Shown one piece after another: positions 1 through 10,252 of a stretch of 64,000 bases of DNA. How positions within the stretch are numbered: position 1 is the stretch's first letter; each line of letters starts with the position of its first letter. Source of the stretch: Burkholderia ambifaria AMMD (GTDB lineage: Bacteria; Pseudomonadota; Gammaproteobacteria; Burkholderiales; Burkholderiaceae); the NCBI RefSeq assembly GCF_000203915.1, contig NC_008390.1, positions 3,038,001-3,102,000 on the forward strand, read 5' to 3'. Made by a program: the position numbers and the translations under genes. The notes under the pieces are model-generated. The model was not told where the DNA came from. It saw nothing but the letters and a program-made list of their open reading frames with translations, and did no database searches.

Positions 1-1
1 C

Positions 2-544
2 TTCGCGAAGCTCGCGGAGTGGAAGACCCGCACCGAGCAGCGCGCGCTGCCGCAAATCGACTGGCGCGACGGCGCGCAACTCCCGTATCTCGGCAAGACG
101 ATCACGATCGCGCTCGGCGCGGGTGCCGTCGCATTCGACGCCGACGCGCTGCGGCTGTCGCTGCCGCTGCCCGTGCAGGCGGACATGCAGCAGATCAAGG
201 ATCGCGTGCAAGGCTGGCTGCAGGGCGAAGCGAAGCGGATCTTCGGCGAACGGCTGGTGGTCTACGCGGAAAAGCTCGGCGTCACGTATTCGATGTACGC
301 GCTGTCGTCGGCCGCGACGCGCTGGGGCAGCTGCTCGAGCGACGGCAAGATCCGGCTGAACTGGCGGCTGATCCATTTCCCGATGTCGATCGTCGACTAC
401 GTCGTCGCGCACGAGCTGTCGCACCTGCGCGAAATGAACCACAGCCCGGCCTTCTGGCAGACCGTCGAATCGATCTTCCCGGAATTCCGCGAAGCACGGC
501 ACACGCTCAAGCATCACCCGCCCGAACTGCTGCCGGCACTGTAG
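2..544 (+). CDS. YgjP-like (DUF45/M48-related) metallopeptidase, 5' end outside window
   Basis: The reading frame is open from the first bases of the window, so the N-terminus lies outside; 180 residues are visible. The C-terminal part has the zinc-protease helix HELSHL followed by the third-ligand type motif MNHSPAFW, and upstream the family signature RWGSCS and IRLNWRL. These are hallmarks of the YgjP/DUF45 metal-dependent hydrolases (SprT-like fold). An internal Met at 173 could start a shorter protein, but the in-frame upstream sequence reads as normal protein and is best taken as part of the gene. Substrate unknown. It ends before a bidirectional terminator shared with the convergent glyoxalase gene. 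Confidence 0.85.
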   Translation, partial: FAKLAEWKTRTEQRALPQIDWRDGAQLPYLGKTITIALGAGAVAFDADALRLSLPLPVQADMQQIKDRVQGWLQGEAKRIFGERLVVYAEKLGVTYSMYALSSAATRWGSCSSDGKIRLNWRLIHFPMSIVDYVVAHELSHLREMNHSPAFWQTVESIFPEFREARHTLKHHPPELLPAL

Positions 545-568
545 CGCGATCAGTCGCACCCACAATGC

Positions 569-604
569 AAACGGGCGATGCGGATTTCTCCGCATCGCCC
601 GTTT
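569..604. terminator. bidirectional intrinsic terminator
   Basis: A perfect 15-bp stem (569-583 with 590-604) and a 6-base loop, with AAA and TTTT at its flanks. It lies between the convergent ygjP-like and gloA genes and can stop transcription from both sides. Confidence 0.85.
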
Positions 605-652
605 TCGTTGCCCGCGACGCACATCGTGCGCCGCGAGCCGCGCATCCCGCGC

Positions 653-1042
653 TCAATGCGCCTTCTTCTGGATGAACTCGATCTTGTAGCCGTCCGGATC
701 CTCGACGAACGCGATCACGGTCGTGCCGTGCTTCATCGGGCCCGCTTCGCGGGTCACCTTGCCGCCTTGCGCCTTGATCTTGTCGCAGGCCGCGTACGCG
801 TCGTCGACTTCCACCGCCAGGTGGCCGAAGCCGTTGCCGAGATCGTAGGACGGCGTATCCCAGTTATGGGTCAGCTCGATCACGGTGCCCGTGCTTTCCG
901 CTTCATAGCCGACGAACGCGAGCGTGAACTTGCCTTCCGGATAATCCTCGCGACGCAGCAGCTTCATGCCGAGCAATTCGGTGTAGAACTTGATCGAGCG
1001 GTCGAGATCGCCGACTCGCAGCATCGTATGCAGCAAACGCAT
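653..1042 (-). CDS. gloA: lactoylglutathione lyase (glyoxalase I)
   Basis: 129 residues, a usual length for the short bacterial nickel-type GloA. It isomerises the hemithioacetal of methylglyoxal and glutathione to S-lactoylglutathione in the cytoplasm. Visible landmarks are the N-terminal [16 protein letters not shown] with the first metal His, the VIELTHNW segment with Glu, [11 protein letters not shown] with the second His, and the C-terminal [11 protein letters not shown] with the last Glu. It stands alone, convergent with the upstream peptidase gene. Confidence 0.96.
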   Translation of the reverse strand: MRLLHTMLRVGDLDRSIKFYTELLGMKLLRREDYPEGKFTLAFVGYEAESTGTVIELTHNWDTPSYDLGNGFGHLAVEVDDAYAACDKIKAQGGKVTREAGPMKHGTTVIAFVEDPDGYKIEFIQKKAH

Positions 1043-1406
1043 GTGTTGTACTCCTGTGGGGACTTTCCAGAGCCGGAAATTCTACCGGAGTCACGTGAAT
1101 CTCGCCGACGGCGCCTCGTCTGCCGCCCGCTGATATCGCGCATCCGCGCAGTGGGCCCCCGCCCGTGCGCCGGTCGAAGCCGCCCCGTTCGACGATTCCC
1201 GCCATCCCGGCCGATCGGGTAACATCCTCCCACTTCGCACCAAAAGCGGGCATGCCCGCCGCCGCCGGAACGCGACCACCACCCCATTCAGCCCCACCGC
1301 CTGCCGTGCGAAACCGCCGATTCGGGCGTGCCGGACACGCCGTCCGCTCGCCGCTGCCCCTGCCGATGTCCGTGCCCCCTCCCCGCCGCGTCGGCGTGGT
1401 CCGCCG
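1043..1406. other. intergenic region between gloA and the EamA gene
   Basis: 364 bases carrying the divergent promoters of gloA and the EamA transporter. Reading frames here are Arg/Pro-rich and lack family features. I see no convincing RNA gene or operator. Confidence 0.5.
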
Positions 1407-2342
1407 ATGAGCGCGCTTGCCGGGTCGCCCGTGCGCCGCGCACTCGATACGCGCGCCATCGGCGTGATGCTGCTGCTGTGCGCGATCTGGGGCTTCCAGC
1501 AGGTCGCGATCAAGAGCACGAACGCGGCGATCCCGCCGATGTTCCAGGCCGGGCTGCGCTCGGTGATCGCCGCGCTGCTGCTGTGGGGTTGGGCGCACTC
1601 GCGCGGCACGCCGCTGTTCCGCGCGGACGGCACGCTCGGCGCGGGCATCGCCGCCGGCGCGCTGTTCGCCGGCGAGTTCATCTGCGTGTTCTTCGGGCTG
1701 ACGCTGACGAGCGCATCGCACATGGCGATCTTCCTGTACACGGCACCGTGCTTCACCGCGCTCGGCCTGCACCTGTTCACGCCGGGTGAGCGGCTGCAAC
1801 GCGTTCAGTGGGCCGGCGTGGGCCTCGCGTTCGCCGGCATCGCGCTCGCGTTCGCGGATGGCTTCCTCGAGCCGCGCGCGCCCGGCGCGTCGGTCCTGGC
1901 GGGGCTCGCCGGCGACGCGCTCGGGATCCTCGGCGGCGCGATGTGGGCCGCGACGACGGTCGTCGTGCGCTGGACGTCGCTCGCGCGGGCCAGCGCGAGC
2001 AAGACGCTGTTCTACCAGCTCGCGGTGTCGGCCGTCGTGCTGGTCGCGCTCGCCGCGCTGCTCGGCCAGATGTCGTTCGCGCAGGTCACGCCGGTCGCGC
2101 TCGCGAGCCTCGCCTACCAGTCGGTGATCGTCGCGTTCGTCAGCTATCTGTCGTGGTTCTGGCTGCTGACGCGCTACAGCGCGTCGCGGCTGTCCGTGTT
2201 CACGTTCCTGTCGCCGCTGTTCGGCGTCGCGTTTGGCGTGCTGCTGCTCGGCGAATCGGTCGGCTGGCGCTTCATGTCGGCGGCCGCGCTGGTGCTGACC
2301 GGGATCGCGCTCGTCAACGCGCCGCCACGCCGGCGCGCGTAA
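1407..2342 (+). CDS. EamA/DMT-family inner-membrane exporter
   Basis: 311 residues with about ten hydrophobic segments in two similar halves (the first begins IGVMLLLCAIWGFQQVAIK, the second with LGILGGAMWAATTVVVRW), typical of the 10-TMS drug/metabolite transporter superfamily. Such proteins export amino acids, nucleobases or small toxic metabolites; the substrate cannot be told from sequence. The ATG at 1407 is the first start after an in-frame stop. Monocistronic, followed by the terminator shared with ksgA. Confidence 0.9.
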   Translation: MSALAGSPVRRALDTRAIGVMLLLCAIWGFQQVAIKSTNAAIPPMFQAGLRSVIAALLLWGWAHSRGTPLFRADGTLGAGIAAGALFAGEFICVFFGLTLTSASHMAIFLYTAPCFTALGLHLFTPGERLQRVQWAGVGLAFAGIALAFADGFLEPRAPGASVLAGLAGDALGILGGAMWAATTVVVRWTSLARASASKTLFYQLAVSAVVLVALAALLGQMSFAQVTPVALASLAYQSVIVAFVSYLSWFWLLTRYSASRLSVFTFLSPLFGVAFGVLLLGESVGWRFMSAAALVLTGIALVNAPPRRRA

Positions 2343-2383
2343 GGGCGCGCGGCCGCGGTCCTTCGTCGACGAAAGCGGATCGG

Positions 2384-2415
2384 AAAAATAAAAAGGCTGC
2401 CCGTCAGGACAGCCT
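2384..2415 (-). terminator. intrinsic terminator of the ksgA transcript
   Basis: The inverted repeat AGGCTG (2394-2399)/CAGCCT (2410-2415), with further pairing inside, is followed on the minus strand by a T-rich run (complement of 2384-2394). It lies 45 bases after the ksgA stop. Confidence 0.75.
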
Positions 2416-2460
2416 CATGAATCTCGAGCCAGCGCGCGTTTCCCGGCCCGCGGCTTGCCG

Positions 2461-3291
2461 TTACTCCGCCGCCTTGCGCCGTGCCGCCAGCGCCTGCGCG
2501 ACACCGACATATTCGGCCACGCTCACATCCTCCGCGCGTCGCGCGAGATCGAAGCCGAGCCCGTCGAAGTCGATCGTCTCGCGGTAGTCGCCGAGCGTAT
2601 TGCGCAGCATCTTGCGGCGCTGCGAGAACGCGGCCGTGACGAGTTCGCCGAGCAGCACCGGATCGACGTCCGGCAGCTCGTGCGGTTCGTACGGAATCAT
2701 CCGGACGATCGCCGAATCGACCTTCGGCGGCGGCTGGAACGATTCCGGCGGCACGTCGAGCATCTTCTCCATCACGTAGCGATACTGGAGCATCACCGAC
2801 AGCCGCGAGAACGCCTTCGTGCCCGGCTCCGCGACCATCCGCTCGACAACTTCGTTCTGCAGCATGAAATGCTGGTCGATGACCGCATCGGCGAACGTCA
2901 TCAGGTGAAACAGCAGCGGGCTGGAAATGTTGTACGGCAGGTTGCCGACGATCCGCAGCGACGGCTTGTCGCCGGGTGCCGCGAGCGAGCGGAAGTCGAA
3001 CGCGAGCGCGTCGCCCGCGTGCAGCTCCAGCAGCGGGCCGAAGCGTTGCTGCAGGCGGCCGATCAGGTCGCGGTCGAGCTCGACCGCATGCAGCGGCGAC
3101 TCGGGCGTCGCGAGTCGCGCAATCAGCGGCTCGGTCAGCGCGCCGAGCCCGGGGCCGATCTCGACCATTCGCTGGCCGCGCGCGGGGCCGATCGTCGTGA
3201 CGATCGAGTCGATCACGCCGTGATCGACGAGGAAGTTCTGCCCGAAGCGCTTGCGCGCGAAGTGGCCTTGGTGCTGTCTGCTGTTCGACAT
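2461..3291 (-). CDS. ksgA: 16S rRNA (adenine1518-N6/adenine1519-N6)-dimethyltransferase
   Basis: 276 residues. Dimethylates two adjacent adenosines in the 3'-terminal helix 45 of 16S rRNA, a late 30S-assembly checkpoint; loss gives kasugamycin resistance. Visible motifs: [11 protein letters not shown] at the N-terminus, the SAM-binding [13 protein letters not shown], and the catalytic [11 protein letters not shown]. The start is taken at the ATG at 3291 ([11 protein letters not shown]), because the open frame upstream to 3519 is only the antisense of pdxA. It lies downstream of pdxA, surA and lptD, a widely conserved order, and is probably co-transcribed with them. Confidence 0.97.
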   Translation of the reverse strand: MSNSRQHQGHFARKRFGQNFLVDHGVIDSIVTTIGPARGQRMVEIGPGLGALTEPLIARLATPESPLHAVELDRDLIGRLQQRFGPLLELHAGDALAFDFRSLAAPGDKPSLRIVGNLPYNISSPLLFHLMTFADAVIDQHFMLQNEVVERMVAEPGTKAFSRLSVMLQYRYVMEKMLDVPPESFQPPPKVDSAIVRMIPYEPHELPDVDPVLLGELVTAAFSQRRKMLRNTLGDYRETIDFDGLGFDLARRAEDVSVAEYVGVAQALAARRKAAE

Positions 3292-3346
3292 CGACTGAGA
3301 AAAACGAAAAATACGACGAGTTAGGTCAGGCCTGCGCCTGGGTGCG

Positions 3347-4336
3347 TCACGACGCGCGGCGATGGCGCGCCATCGCGACGGCCGTGTCGAGGGCGGCGAC
3401 CATGCTGCCCGGATCCGCGCGGCCGGTGCCGGCCAGATCCAGTGCAGTGCCGTGATCGACCGACGTGCGGATGATCGGCAGCCCGAGCGTGACGTTGATG
3501 CCCTCGCCGAACGTCGCATACTTCAGCACGGGCAAGCCCTGATCGTGGAACATCGCGAGCACGCAATCGGCGCCCTCGAGATGGCGCGGCTGGAACAGCG
3601 TGTCGGCCGGATACGGGCCGCGCGCGTCGATGCCCTGCGCTTGCGCGCGTGCGAGCGCCGGCGAGATCACGTCGATCTCCTCGCGCCCGAGATAGCCGTT
3701 CTCGCCCGCGTGCGGGTTCAGCCCCGTCACGAGGATGCGCGGCGCCGCGAGACCGAAGTCGCGCCGCAGGTCGCGATCGACGATCGCGAGCGTCTCGACG
3801 AGCCCGTCGATCGTCAGCGCGGCCGACACGTCCTTCAGCGGCAGGTGCGTGGTCGCGAGCGCGACGCGCAGCGGCCGCTCGCCCGTGCCCGCCAGCATCA
3901 TCACGACGCGCGGCGTGTGCGTGCGCTCCGCCAGGTATTCGGTATGGCCGGTAAACGGCACGCCGGCATCGTTGATCGTGCTCTTCTGCAGCGGCGCGGT
4001 GACGATCGCGTCGAACCGGCCGGCCAGCGCGCCGTCGATCGCGGCATCGAGCAGCGCGAGCACGTAGCGGCCGTTGGCCGCGTCGAGCTTGCCGGCCTGC
4101 GCGGGCGCGGCAAGCGGATGATGCTCGACCGACACCGACCCGCCGCCGGCGAGCAGCGCCCTGTCGGCCCCGACGGCCGCCGCGCGCGCGTCGAGCAGCG
4201 CGGCGTCGCCGAGCACGGTGAAATGCGCGCCGGGCCAGCGCCGCGCGGCATCCTGCAACGCCTGCACGGTCAGCTCCGGGCCGACACCCGCGGGTTCGCC
4301 CGTCGTGATCGCGATCTGCAGCGCGGATGCCGTCAT
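3347..4336 (-). CDS. pdxA: 4-hydroxythreonine-4-phosphate dehydrogenase
   Basis: 329 residues, usual length. NAD-dependent oxidation and decarboxylation of 4-phosphohydroxy-L-threonine in the DXP-dependent pyridoxal 5'-phosphate pathway. The N-terminus [13 protein letters not shown], the substrate-loop TGHTEYLAE and the metal-ligand region [11 protein letters not shown] are all present. It starts 11 bases after the surA stop, so surA and pdxA are almost certainly in one transcript, and it precedes ksgA. Confidence 0.97.
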   Translation of the reverse strand: MTASALQIAITTGEPAGVGPELTVQALQDAARRWPGAHFTVLGDAALLDARAAAVGADRALLAGGGSVSVEHHPLAAPAQAGKLDAANGRYVLALLDAAIDGALAGRFDAIVTAPLQKSTINDAGVPFTGHTEYLAERTHTPRVVMMLAGTGERPLRVALATTHLPLKDVSAALTIDGLVETLAIVDRDLRRDFGLAAPRILVTGLNPHAGENGYLGREEIDVISPALARAQAQGIDARGPYPADTLFQPRHLEGADCVLAMFHDQGLPVLKYATFGEGINVTLGLPIIRTSVDHGTALDLAGTGRADPGSMVAALDTAVAMARHRRAS

Positions 4337-4347
4337 GTGAAGCTCGC

Positions 4348-5712
4348 TCAGTTCGCCGGGCCGACGCCGCCGATCTTGTACTGCACGTAGGACGAATCGC
4401 GCAGTTCGCGCAGCCAGTCGGCATACGCCTGCTCGGCCTTGCGCTGGCCGATCGCCTGACGCGCGATATCCATCTGCTGCTGCACCGAGCCTTCCGACTC
4501 GCGGCGATCGATCACCTGGATCAGGTGGTAACCGTACTCGGTACGCACCGGCTGGCTGATCTGGCCGTCCTGCAGGTTGTTCATCGCGCGCTCGAATTCC
4601 GGCACGGTCTCGCCCGGGCTGATCCAGCCGAGATCGCCGCCCTGCGACGCCGAACCGTCCTGCGAGTAGGTGCGCGCGAACTTCGCGAAATCGCCGCCGG
4701 CCTCGACCTGCCGGCGAATGTCCTGCAGCTGCTGACGGGCCTGGCCTTCCGACTTGCCCTCGCCGACGCGCAACAGGATGTGGCGCACGTGCGTCTGGAC
4801 GATCTTCGGTGCGGCGGCGCTCGTGCCCTGGCTCTGGCGGCGGTCGACGAGACGCACGATCTCGAAGCCGTCCGGCACGCGGATCAGCGTCGGGTTGACC
4901 TGGCCCGGACGCAGCTTCGATGCGGCGTCGACAACCTCCGCCGGCAGCGCGCCCGGCGCCTTGAAGCCGAGGTCGCCGCCCTTCTTCGCGTCGTTCGCTT
5001 CCGAATTGTTCTTCGCGAGCTTCTCGAAATCGGCGCCCGACGTGGCCTGCTGCAGCAGCGCTTCGGCCTTCTTCTGCGCGACTTCGATCTCGGCCTGCGG
5101 CGCGTTGGTCGGCGCCTTGATGAAGATGTGCTGGAAGCGCAGATCCTGCTGCTGCGCCGCGCTCGGCCCGCGCTGGCTCGCGATGTAGTTCACGACCTCG
5201 GCATCCGACACGGTGATCTTGCCGTCGACCTCGCGCTCGCGCAGCTTCGACAGCATCAGCTCGGTGCGGGCGTCGCTCGTGAACACGCTCCAGGGCACGC
5301 CTTGCGCCTCGAGACGCGCGCGATACTGTTCGAGCGTCATCCCGTTCGCCTGCGCGAGGCGCTGCAGCGTGGACTGCACGGTCGCATCGTCGATGCGGAT
5401 CCCGTCGTCCTTGGCCTTCTGCACCTGGATGCGTTCGAGGACCATCTGGTTCAGCACCTGCGCACGCAACTGGTCGGCCGGCGGCACCGGTGCGTTCTGC
5501 TGCTGCAGCCGGCGCGCGATCAGGCCGACGCGCTGGTCGAGTTCACGGCCCGTGATCACGTCGTTGTTGACGACCGCGACGACTTCGTCGGCGAGCTGCG
5601 CGCCTCGCGAACCAAGCGCCTGCGCCGCGGCCGGCGCGGCGGCGAGCAGCGCGGCGGACGCGGCGAGGCTGGACACGACTGCCGCGAAACGAAGGGTTTT
5701 CTTCATTGCCAC
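4348..5712 (-). CDS. surA: periplasmic chaperone/peptidyl-prolyl isomerase SurA
   Basis: 454 residues. Periplasmic chaperone that delivers unfolded outer-membrane proteins, LptD among them, to the BAM machine. An N-terminal signal peptide (Lys-Lys then Ala/Leu-rich, probable cleavage after AAAQA) is followed by the SurA_N domain starting [18 protein letters not shown]. Two parvulin domains follow, one around [11 protein letters not shown] and one around [11 protein letters not shown], each with the GGDLGW/GGDLGF signature. The GTG at 5712 has a GGAG five bases upstream; ATG at 5706 is the alternative start. It follows lptD by 45 bases, and the pairing of the chaperone with its client is conserved. 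Confidence 0.97.
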   Translation of the reverse strand: MAMKKTLRFAAVVSSLAASAALLAAAPAAAQALGSRGAQLADEVVAVVNNDVITGRELDQRVGLIARRLQQQNAPVPPADQLRAQVLNQMVLERIQVQKAKDDGIRIDDATVQSTLQRLAQANGMTLEQYRARLEAQGVPWSVFTSDARTELMLSKLREREVDGKITVSDAEVVNYIASQRGPSAAQQQDLRFQHIFIKAPTNAPQAEIEVAQKKAEALLQQATSGADFEKLAKNNSEANDAKKGGDLGFKAPGALPAEVVDAASKLRPGQVNPTLIRVPDGFEIVRLVDRRQSQGTSAAAPKIVQTHVRHILLRVGEGKSEGQARQQLQDIRRQVEAGGDFAKFARTYSQDGSASQGGDLGWISPGETVPEFERAMNNLQDGQISQPVRTEYGYHLIQVIDRRESEGSVQQQMDIARQAIGQRKAEQAYADWLRELRDSSYVQYKIGGVGPAN

Positions 5713-5757
5713 TGATACTCCATTGAAATCGTGCTGACCGGTGCAGACAAGCCGGCG

Positions 5758-8118
5758 TTACTCGTAGTTACTGAAGCGGGACATCGGCGGCGGCGCGGAC
5801 GGCAGCGCCGTATAGCCCGGCACCCCGGCGCGGAATGCCGCCACCAGACCGTTGTCGATGCTCGACAGCCCCTTCAACGTCAGCTGCATCATGAATCGCG
5901 TCGACGAGTTCTGCTGCCCCGACGAGTTCACGCCGTTCGCGAAGCGCTGGGCACCGACGCCGAGCGCCCAGCAATCCGCGTCGTATTGTAAGCCGAGCAG
6001 ACCGTCGACGACCCGGTTGGCGGCCAGGTCGTAGTTGAAGCGGCCGACCGCGTACAGGCGGCGCGTGAGCGGCCACTGCGCGGACACCAGGAACTGGTTG
6101 ATCGGCTGGTTGTCGAGCGTCGTGTTCGCGCGCGTATAGCGGTAGCCGACGTTGATCACGCGGCGCTCGCCCGGGCTGAAGCCGAAACCGATGCTCGACT
6201 TCACGAGCTGGTTGTTGTTCTGGTTGTACTGGAACGCCGTTTCCGACATGAAGCCGGAGCCGAGCTTCAGCGCGGCACCGACGATCAGGTCCGAGTGGCG
6301 CGCCTGCACGGGCGCCTGCACCGAGTTCAGCGTGACGCGCTGATTGGCGAAGTAGTACTGCTGCGCGATCACGAAGCGCGCGCGTTCGTCGCCGGTGCGC
6401 GGATCGATGAAGCGCGACGTCAGGCCGGCCGTGATCCGGTTCGCGTCCGCGATCCGGTCGTTGCCGACGAACGTGTTCGGCTGGTAGATCTCCGCGAGGC
6501 CGAAGTCGGATTCCGCGGTGTCGAACAGCGGCGCGTTCGACTGGTCGCGATACGGCGTGTACACGTAGTACAGGCGCGGCTCGAGGGTCTGGATGAAGTC
6601 CTGGCCGAACAGGCGCACCGAGCGGTCGAAGATCAGGCCCGTGTCGAAGCTCACGGTCGGGATCGACTCGGTGAAGCGCTTCGGGCTGTTCGGCGTGCTC
6701 GACGACAGGTAGTTCAGGTCGTACGACGCGAAGTGGTACTGGACCTTCGGCACGACGAAGTAGCCGGGGCCGTACACGCCGTACGCGATGTACGGGTTGA
6801 AGACGATCCGGTCGCCTTCGGTCGCATCGGCGGTCGTGATGCGGAACCGCGAATAGTCGGCTTCCGCGCCGAAGTCGAAGCCGCCGACGTTGTACTTTGT
6901 GTACTTCACGTTCAACTGCGGCTCGCGACTGTACGGCGCGATCGACGGCGGCAGCGTCTGCCAGTGCTGGTAGCGCGCGAGCACCGACCACGGGCCGTTG
7001 TTGTACGTGAGCCCGGCTTCCTGCTGGTACAGCGTCTGCGTGCCGTTGATGAACTCGTTCGTCGACCCGAGGTCTTCCGGATACGTGTTGTCCGAGACCT
7101 TGTTGAAGTAGACGTAGCCGCCGAAGCCGCCGCCGAAGTTCTGCTGGTGCTGCCAGTAGATCGCGTAGCGGTTGCGGTGCGCGAGCCGGTCATCCGGCAG
7201 GTAATTGGCCGTCAGCGTGCCCGAATACGTTGGCGACAGGTAGCGGAACGACGCTTCGGTCTGCACGCCGCGCCGCGAGATGATGCGCGGCGTGATCGTC
7301 AGGTCGCGGTTCGGCGCGATGTTGAAGTAGTACGGCAGCGTCAGCTCGAACCCGTTGTTCGAGTTCAACGAGAACGTCGGCGGCAGCAGGCCGCTGCGCC
7401 GCTCGCCCGACAACGGGAACGTCAGCCACGGGCTCGCGAAGATCGGCACGCCCTGGAAGAACAGCACGCCGTTGCGCGCGGTGCCTTCGTCGGCGCCCGT
7501 ATCGAAGTCGAAGCGGCTGCCCTTGATGTACCACGCGGGGTCCGTCGCGCACTGGCACGCGGTGTAGGTGCCGTTGACGAACACCGAGCGCTCGCTGTCG
7601 AGCAGGTCGACGCGCTCCGCGCTGCCGGACCCGCCCGTCACGTTGAAGTGGTACTTCGGCGCCGTCATGAAGCCCTGGTTCGCCTCGACCTTCAGATGCG
7701 CTTCGGGGCCCGCGAACGACGTGCCGCCGTTGATCACCCGGACCTGGCCGTATGCATCGGCCATGTCGGTATCCTGATCGTAGTGGAGCGCGTCGGCCTT
7801 CACGACGGCATCGCCGCGGCGCAGCTCGGCCGAGCCCTTCGCGGCGAGGTCCTGTTCGGCCGTGCCGCTCGTATGGTCGGCAATCACGAAGGCGGCCGGC
7901 TTCGCGCCGTCCTTCAGCGGATGATCCTCGAGCTGCGGGGCGAGACGCAGATCCCACGGCGAGTCGAGCGGCTGCGGCTGCGCGGCCGCGCCCGACAGCT
8001 GCGCGTACGACACGGCCGGCACGAGGCCCGGCACGGCCAGGAGCGCGAGCGCGAGCCGCCGTTTGCGCGGCGCCCCGTCACCGGGGAAAACATTCGGGAA
8101 TAGCGGTTTGGGCGGCAT
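5758..8118 (-). CDS. lptD: LPS-assembly outer-membrane protein LptD
   Basis: 786 residues. Outer-membrane barrel that, plugged by LptE, inserts lipopolysaccharide in the outer leaflet. A signal peptide of about 39 residues (cleavage near VSYA) is followed by the periplasmic beta-jellyroll that takes LPS from LptA (residues roughly 75-220), then a long aromatic-rich barrel ending in FSNYE. Only three cysteines are visible: a CQC pair near the end of the jellyroll and one in [11 protein letters not shown] near the C-terminus. They probably form the interdomain disulfide that E. coli makes with four cysteines. First gene of lptD-surA-pdxA-ksgA; divergent from amgK. Confidence 0.97.
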   Translation of the reverse strand: MPPKPLFPNVFPGDGAPRKRRLALALLAVPGLVPAVSYAQLSGAAAQPQPLDSPWDLRLAPQLEDHPLKDGAKPAAFVIADHTSGTAEQDLAAKGSAELRRGDAVVKADALHYDQDTDMADAYGQVRVINGGTSFAGPEAHLKVEANQGFMTAPKYHFNVTGGSGSAERVDLLDSERSVFVNGTYTACQCATDPAWYIKGSRFDFDTGADEGTARNGVLFFQGVPIFASPWLTFPLSGERRSGLLPPTFSLNSNNGFELTLPYYFNIAPNRDLTITPRIISRRGVQTEASFRYLSPTYSGTLTANYLPDDRLAHRNRYAIYWQHQQNFGGGFGGYVYFNKVSDNTYPEDLGSTNEFINGTQTLYQQEAGLTYNNGPWSVLARYQHWQTLPPSIAPYSREPQLNVKYTKYNVGGFDFGAEADYSRFRITTADATEGDRIVFNPYIAYGVYGPGYFVVPKVQYHFASYDLNYLSSSTPNSPKRFTESIPTVSFDTGLIFDRSVRLFGQDFIQTLEPRLYYVYTPYRDQSNAPLFDTAESDFGLAEIYQPNTFVGNDRIADANRITAGLTSRFIDPRTGDERARFVIAQQYYFANQRVTLNSVQAPVQARHSDLIVGAALKLGSGFMSETAFQYNQNNNQLVKSSIGFGFSPGERRVINVGYRYTRANTTLDNQPINQFLVSAQWPLTRRLYAVGRFNYDLAANRVVDGLLGLQYDADCWALGVGAQRFANGVNSSGQQNSSTRFMMQLTLKGLSSIDNGLVAAFRAGVPGYTALPSAPPPMSRFSNYE

Positions 8119-8343
8119 CTATCGTTTGGCGAATCGCCCCTTGTCAACCGCACCGGCGGCACATTCATTCGCGCGCGGCGGCCCACGCCGTCGCACCGCG
8201 ACTGCGGCTGAGCGCAAACCGGGGAGGCGATCGGGCGGACGGCGCGACAGGCGGCGGGCCTGCGCGGCGCAAGCTGACGCGGGGCGCGTCAAAAAAGTCG
8301 TGGGGTATTATATGGCAAGACGTTCCCCCCTCCGCCGAGTTTC

Positions 8344-9393
8344 ATGACGCCCCCATCCGCCGCATCCCAGCCCGACGCCCGCCTCGAAGCACTGACCGCG
8401 TGGCTGCGCCCGCTCGCCGAGCGCTTCGCCCTCGACCTGTCGACCCTCGCACCCGCGTCGTCGGACGCCAGTTTCCGCCGCTATTTCCGTGTCGGGTCGG
8501 CCACGCGCCCCGGCGGCTCGCTGATCGCGGTCGACGCGCCGCCGCCCGAGAAGTGCCGTGAATTCGTCCAGGTCGCGCAGTTGCTCGCCGCGGCCGGCGA
8601 CCACGTGCCGGACGTGCTGGCCCACGATTTCGACGCCGGCTTCATGCTCGTGACCGACCTCGGCCGCACGTCGTACATCTCGGTGCTCGATCCGGCCGAT
8701 CCGGTCGCGGCACGCCCGCTGATGCGCGACGCGCTCGACGCGCTGATCCGCTTCCAGCTGACGTCGCGGCCGGACGTGCTGCCGCCGTTCGACGAGGCGT
8801 TCCTGCGCCGCGAGACGGAGCTGCTGCCCGAATGGTTCGTCGGCCGGCACCTCGGCAGGCCCGTCACCGACGCGATGCGCGGCACACTCGATCGCACCTT
8901 CGCGCTGCTGGTCGCGAGCGCCCATGCGCAGCCGCAGGGCTTCATGCTGCGCGATTTCATGCCGCGCAACCTGATGGTCTGCGAGCCGAACCCGGGCGTG
9001 CTCGACTTCCAGGACGCCGTGTACGGGCCGCTCACGTACGACGTCGTGTCGCTGGTGCGCGACGCGTTCATCAGCTGGGACGAGGAGTTCGAGCTCGACT
9101 GCTTCGCGTACTACTGGGAGCGGGCGAAGAAAGCCGGTCTGCCGGTCGATCCGGACTTCGGCGAGTTCTACCGCCAGCTCGAATGGATGGGGCTGCAGCG
9201 CCACATCAAGATCCTCGGCCTGTTCGCGCGCATCAACTACCGCGACGGCAAGCCGCACTACCTGAACGACCTGCCGCGCTTTGTCGCCTATGCGCGCAAG
9301 GTCGCGCTGCGCTACCGCCCGCTCGTGCCGTTCGCGAAGCTGCTCGACGAGCTCGAGGGCAAGGGCGCGGCCGACGTCGGCTATACATTCTGA
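8344..9393 (+). CDS. amgK: N-acetylmuramate/N-acetylglucosamine anomeric kinase
   Basis: 349 residues of the aminoglycoside-phosphotransferase fold. Nucleotide-binding part: ASSDASFRRYFRV; catalytic loop: LRDFMPRNLMV, with Asp as base and Asn as metal ligand; then GVLDFQDAVYGPLTYDVVSL. The position just before the loop Arg-Asp is Leu, where many family members carry His. With murU 34 bases downstream this is the AmgK-MurU pair known from Pseudomonas, which turns recycled MurNAc into UDP-MurNAc and bypasses de novo synthesis, giving intrinsic fosfomycin tolerance. A -10-like TATTAT lies about 35 bases upstream of the start. Confidence 0.92.
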   Translation: MTPPSAASQPDARLEALTAWLRPLAERFALDLSTLAPASSDASFRRYFRVGSATRPGGSLIAVDAPPPEKCREFVQVAQLLAAAGDHVPDVLAHDFDAGFMLVTDLGRTSYISVLDPADPVAARPLMRDALDALIRFQLTSRPDVLPPFDEAFLRRETELLPEWFVGRHLGRPVTDAMRGTLDRTFALLVASAHAQPQGFMLRDFMPRNLMVCEPNPGVLDFQDAVYGPLTYDVVSLVRDAFISWDEEFELDCFAYYWERAKKAGLPVDPDFGEFYRQLEWMGLQRHIKILGLFARINYRDGKPHYLNDLPRFVAYARKVALRYRPLVPFAKLLDELEGKGAADVGYTF

Positions 9394-9427
9394 CCGTTCT
9401 GACCGCTCTCACATTCAGACGAACAAC

Positions 9428-10147
9428 ATGAGCACTACCCTCACCACGGCGATGATCTTCGCCGCCGGGCGCGGCGAGCGGATGCGTCCGCTGACCGACG
9501 CCCGCCCGAAGCCGCTGCTCGAAGCCGGCGGCAAGCCGCTGATCGTCTGGCAGATCGAAGCACTCGCCCGCGCGGGCATCGAGACCATCGTGATCAACCA
9601 CGCGTGGCTCGGCGAACAGTTCGAGGCGACGCTCGGCGACGGCTCGCGTTGGGGCGTGCGCCTCGCGTATTCGGCCGAAGGCGACGCGCTGGAAACCGCC
9701 GGCGGCATCGCGCAGGCGCTGCCGCTGCTCGAGCGCGACGGCCGGCCCACGGTGTTCGCGGGCGTCGCGGGCGACGTGTACTGCACATTCGACTACGGGA
9801 CGCTCGCCGCCCCCGCCGCCCGAATGGCCACGCTGGATGTGCCCACGATGCATCTCGTGATGGTGCCGAACCCGCCGTTCCATCCGGACGGCGATTTCGT
9901 GCTCCGCGACGACGGCTTGCTCGCGCTCGCCGGCGCCCCGCGCGTCACGTTCGGCAGCATCGGCGTGTACGACACGCGGATGTTCCACGACATCGTGCCG
10001 GGCACGCACCGCGCGCTGTCGCCCTACTTCAGGGCGACCATCGAGGCCGGCCGCGCGACCGGCGAATTGTATGAAGGTATCTGGGAGAACGTCGGCACGC
10101 CCGCGCAGCTCGGCGAGCTCGACGCGCGGCTGCGCGCCGCGGGCTGA
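9428..10147 (+). CDS. murU: N-acetylmuramate alpha-1-phosphate uridylyltransferase
   Basis: 239 residues of the nucleotidyltransferase family. The N-terminus MIFAAGRGERMRPLTD followed by PKPLLEAGGKPLI is the pyrophosphorylase signature binding UTP and Mg. It transfers UMP to MurNAc-1-phosphate, the product of AmgK plus phosphatase, yielding UDP-MurNAc for peptidoglycan recycling. The ATG at 9428 is chosen because the frame upstream is the shadow of amgK. Probably one transcript with amgK. Confidence 0.93.
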   Translation: MSTTLTTAMIFAAGRGERMRPLTDARPKPLLEAGGKPLIVWQIEALARAGIETIVINHAWLGEQFEATLGDGSRWGVRLAYSAEGDALETAGGIAQALPLLERDGRPTVFAGVAGDVYCTFDYGTLAAPAARMATLDVPTMHLVMVPNPPFHPDGDFVLRDDGLLALAGAPRVTFGSIGVYDTRMFHDIVPGTHRALSPYFRATIEAGRATGELYEGIWENVGTPAQLGELDARLRAAG

Positions 10148-10252
10148 TCGTTTCGCGGCCGCCGCCGGGCCATCCGGCGGTGACCGCGCAACGCCGGCCG
10201 ATTCCGGACGGCCGCCAAACCATCCGCCCGCGCCGCGCGCGGGCCGCTACGC

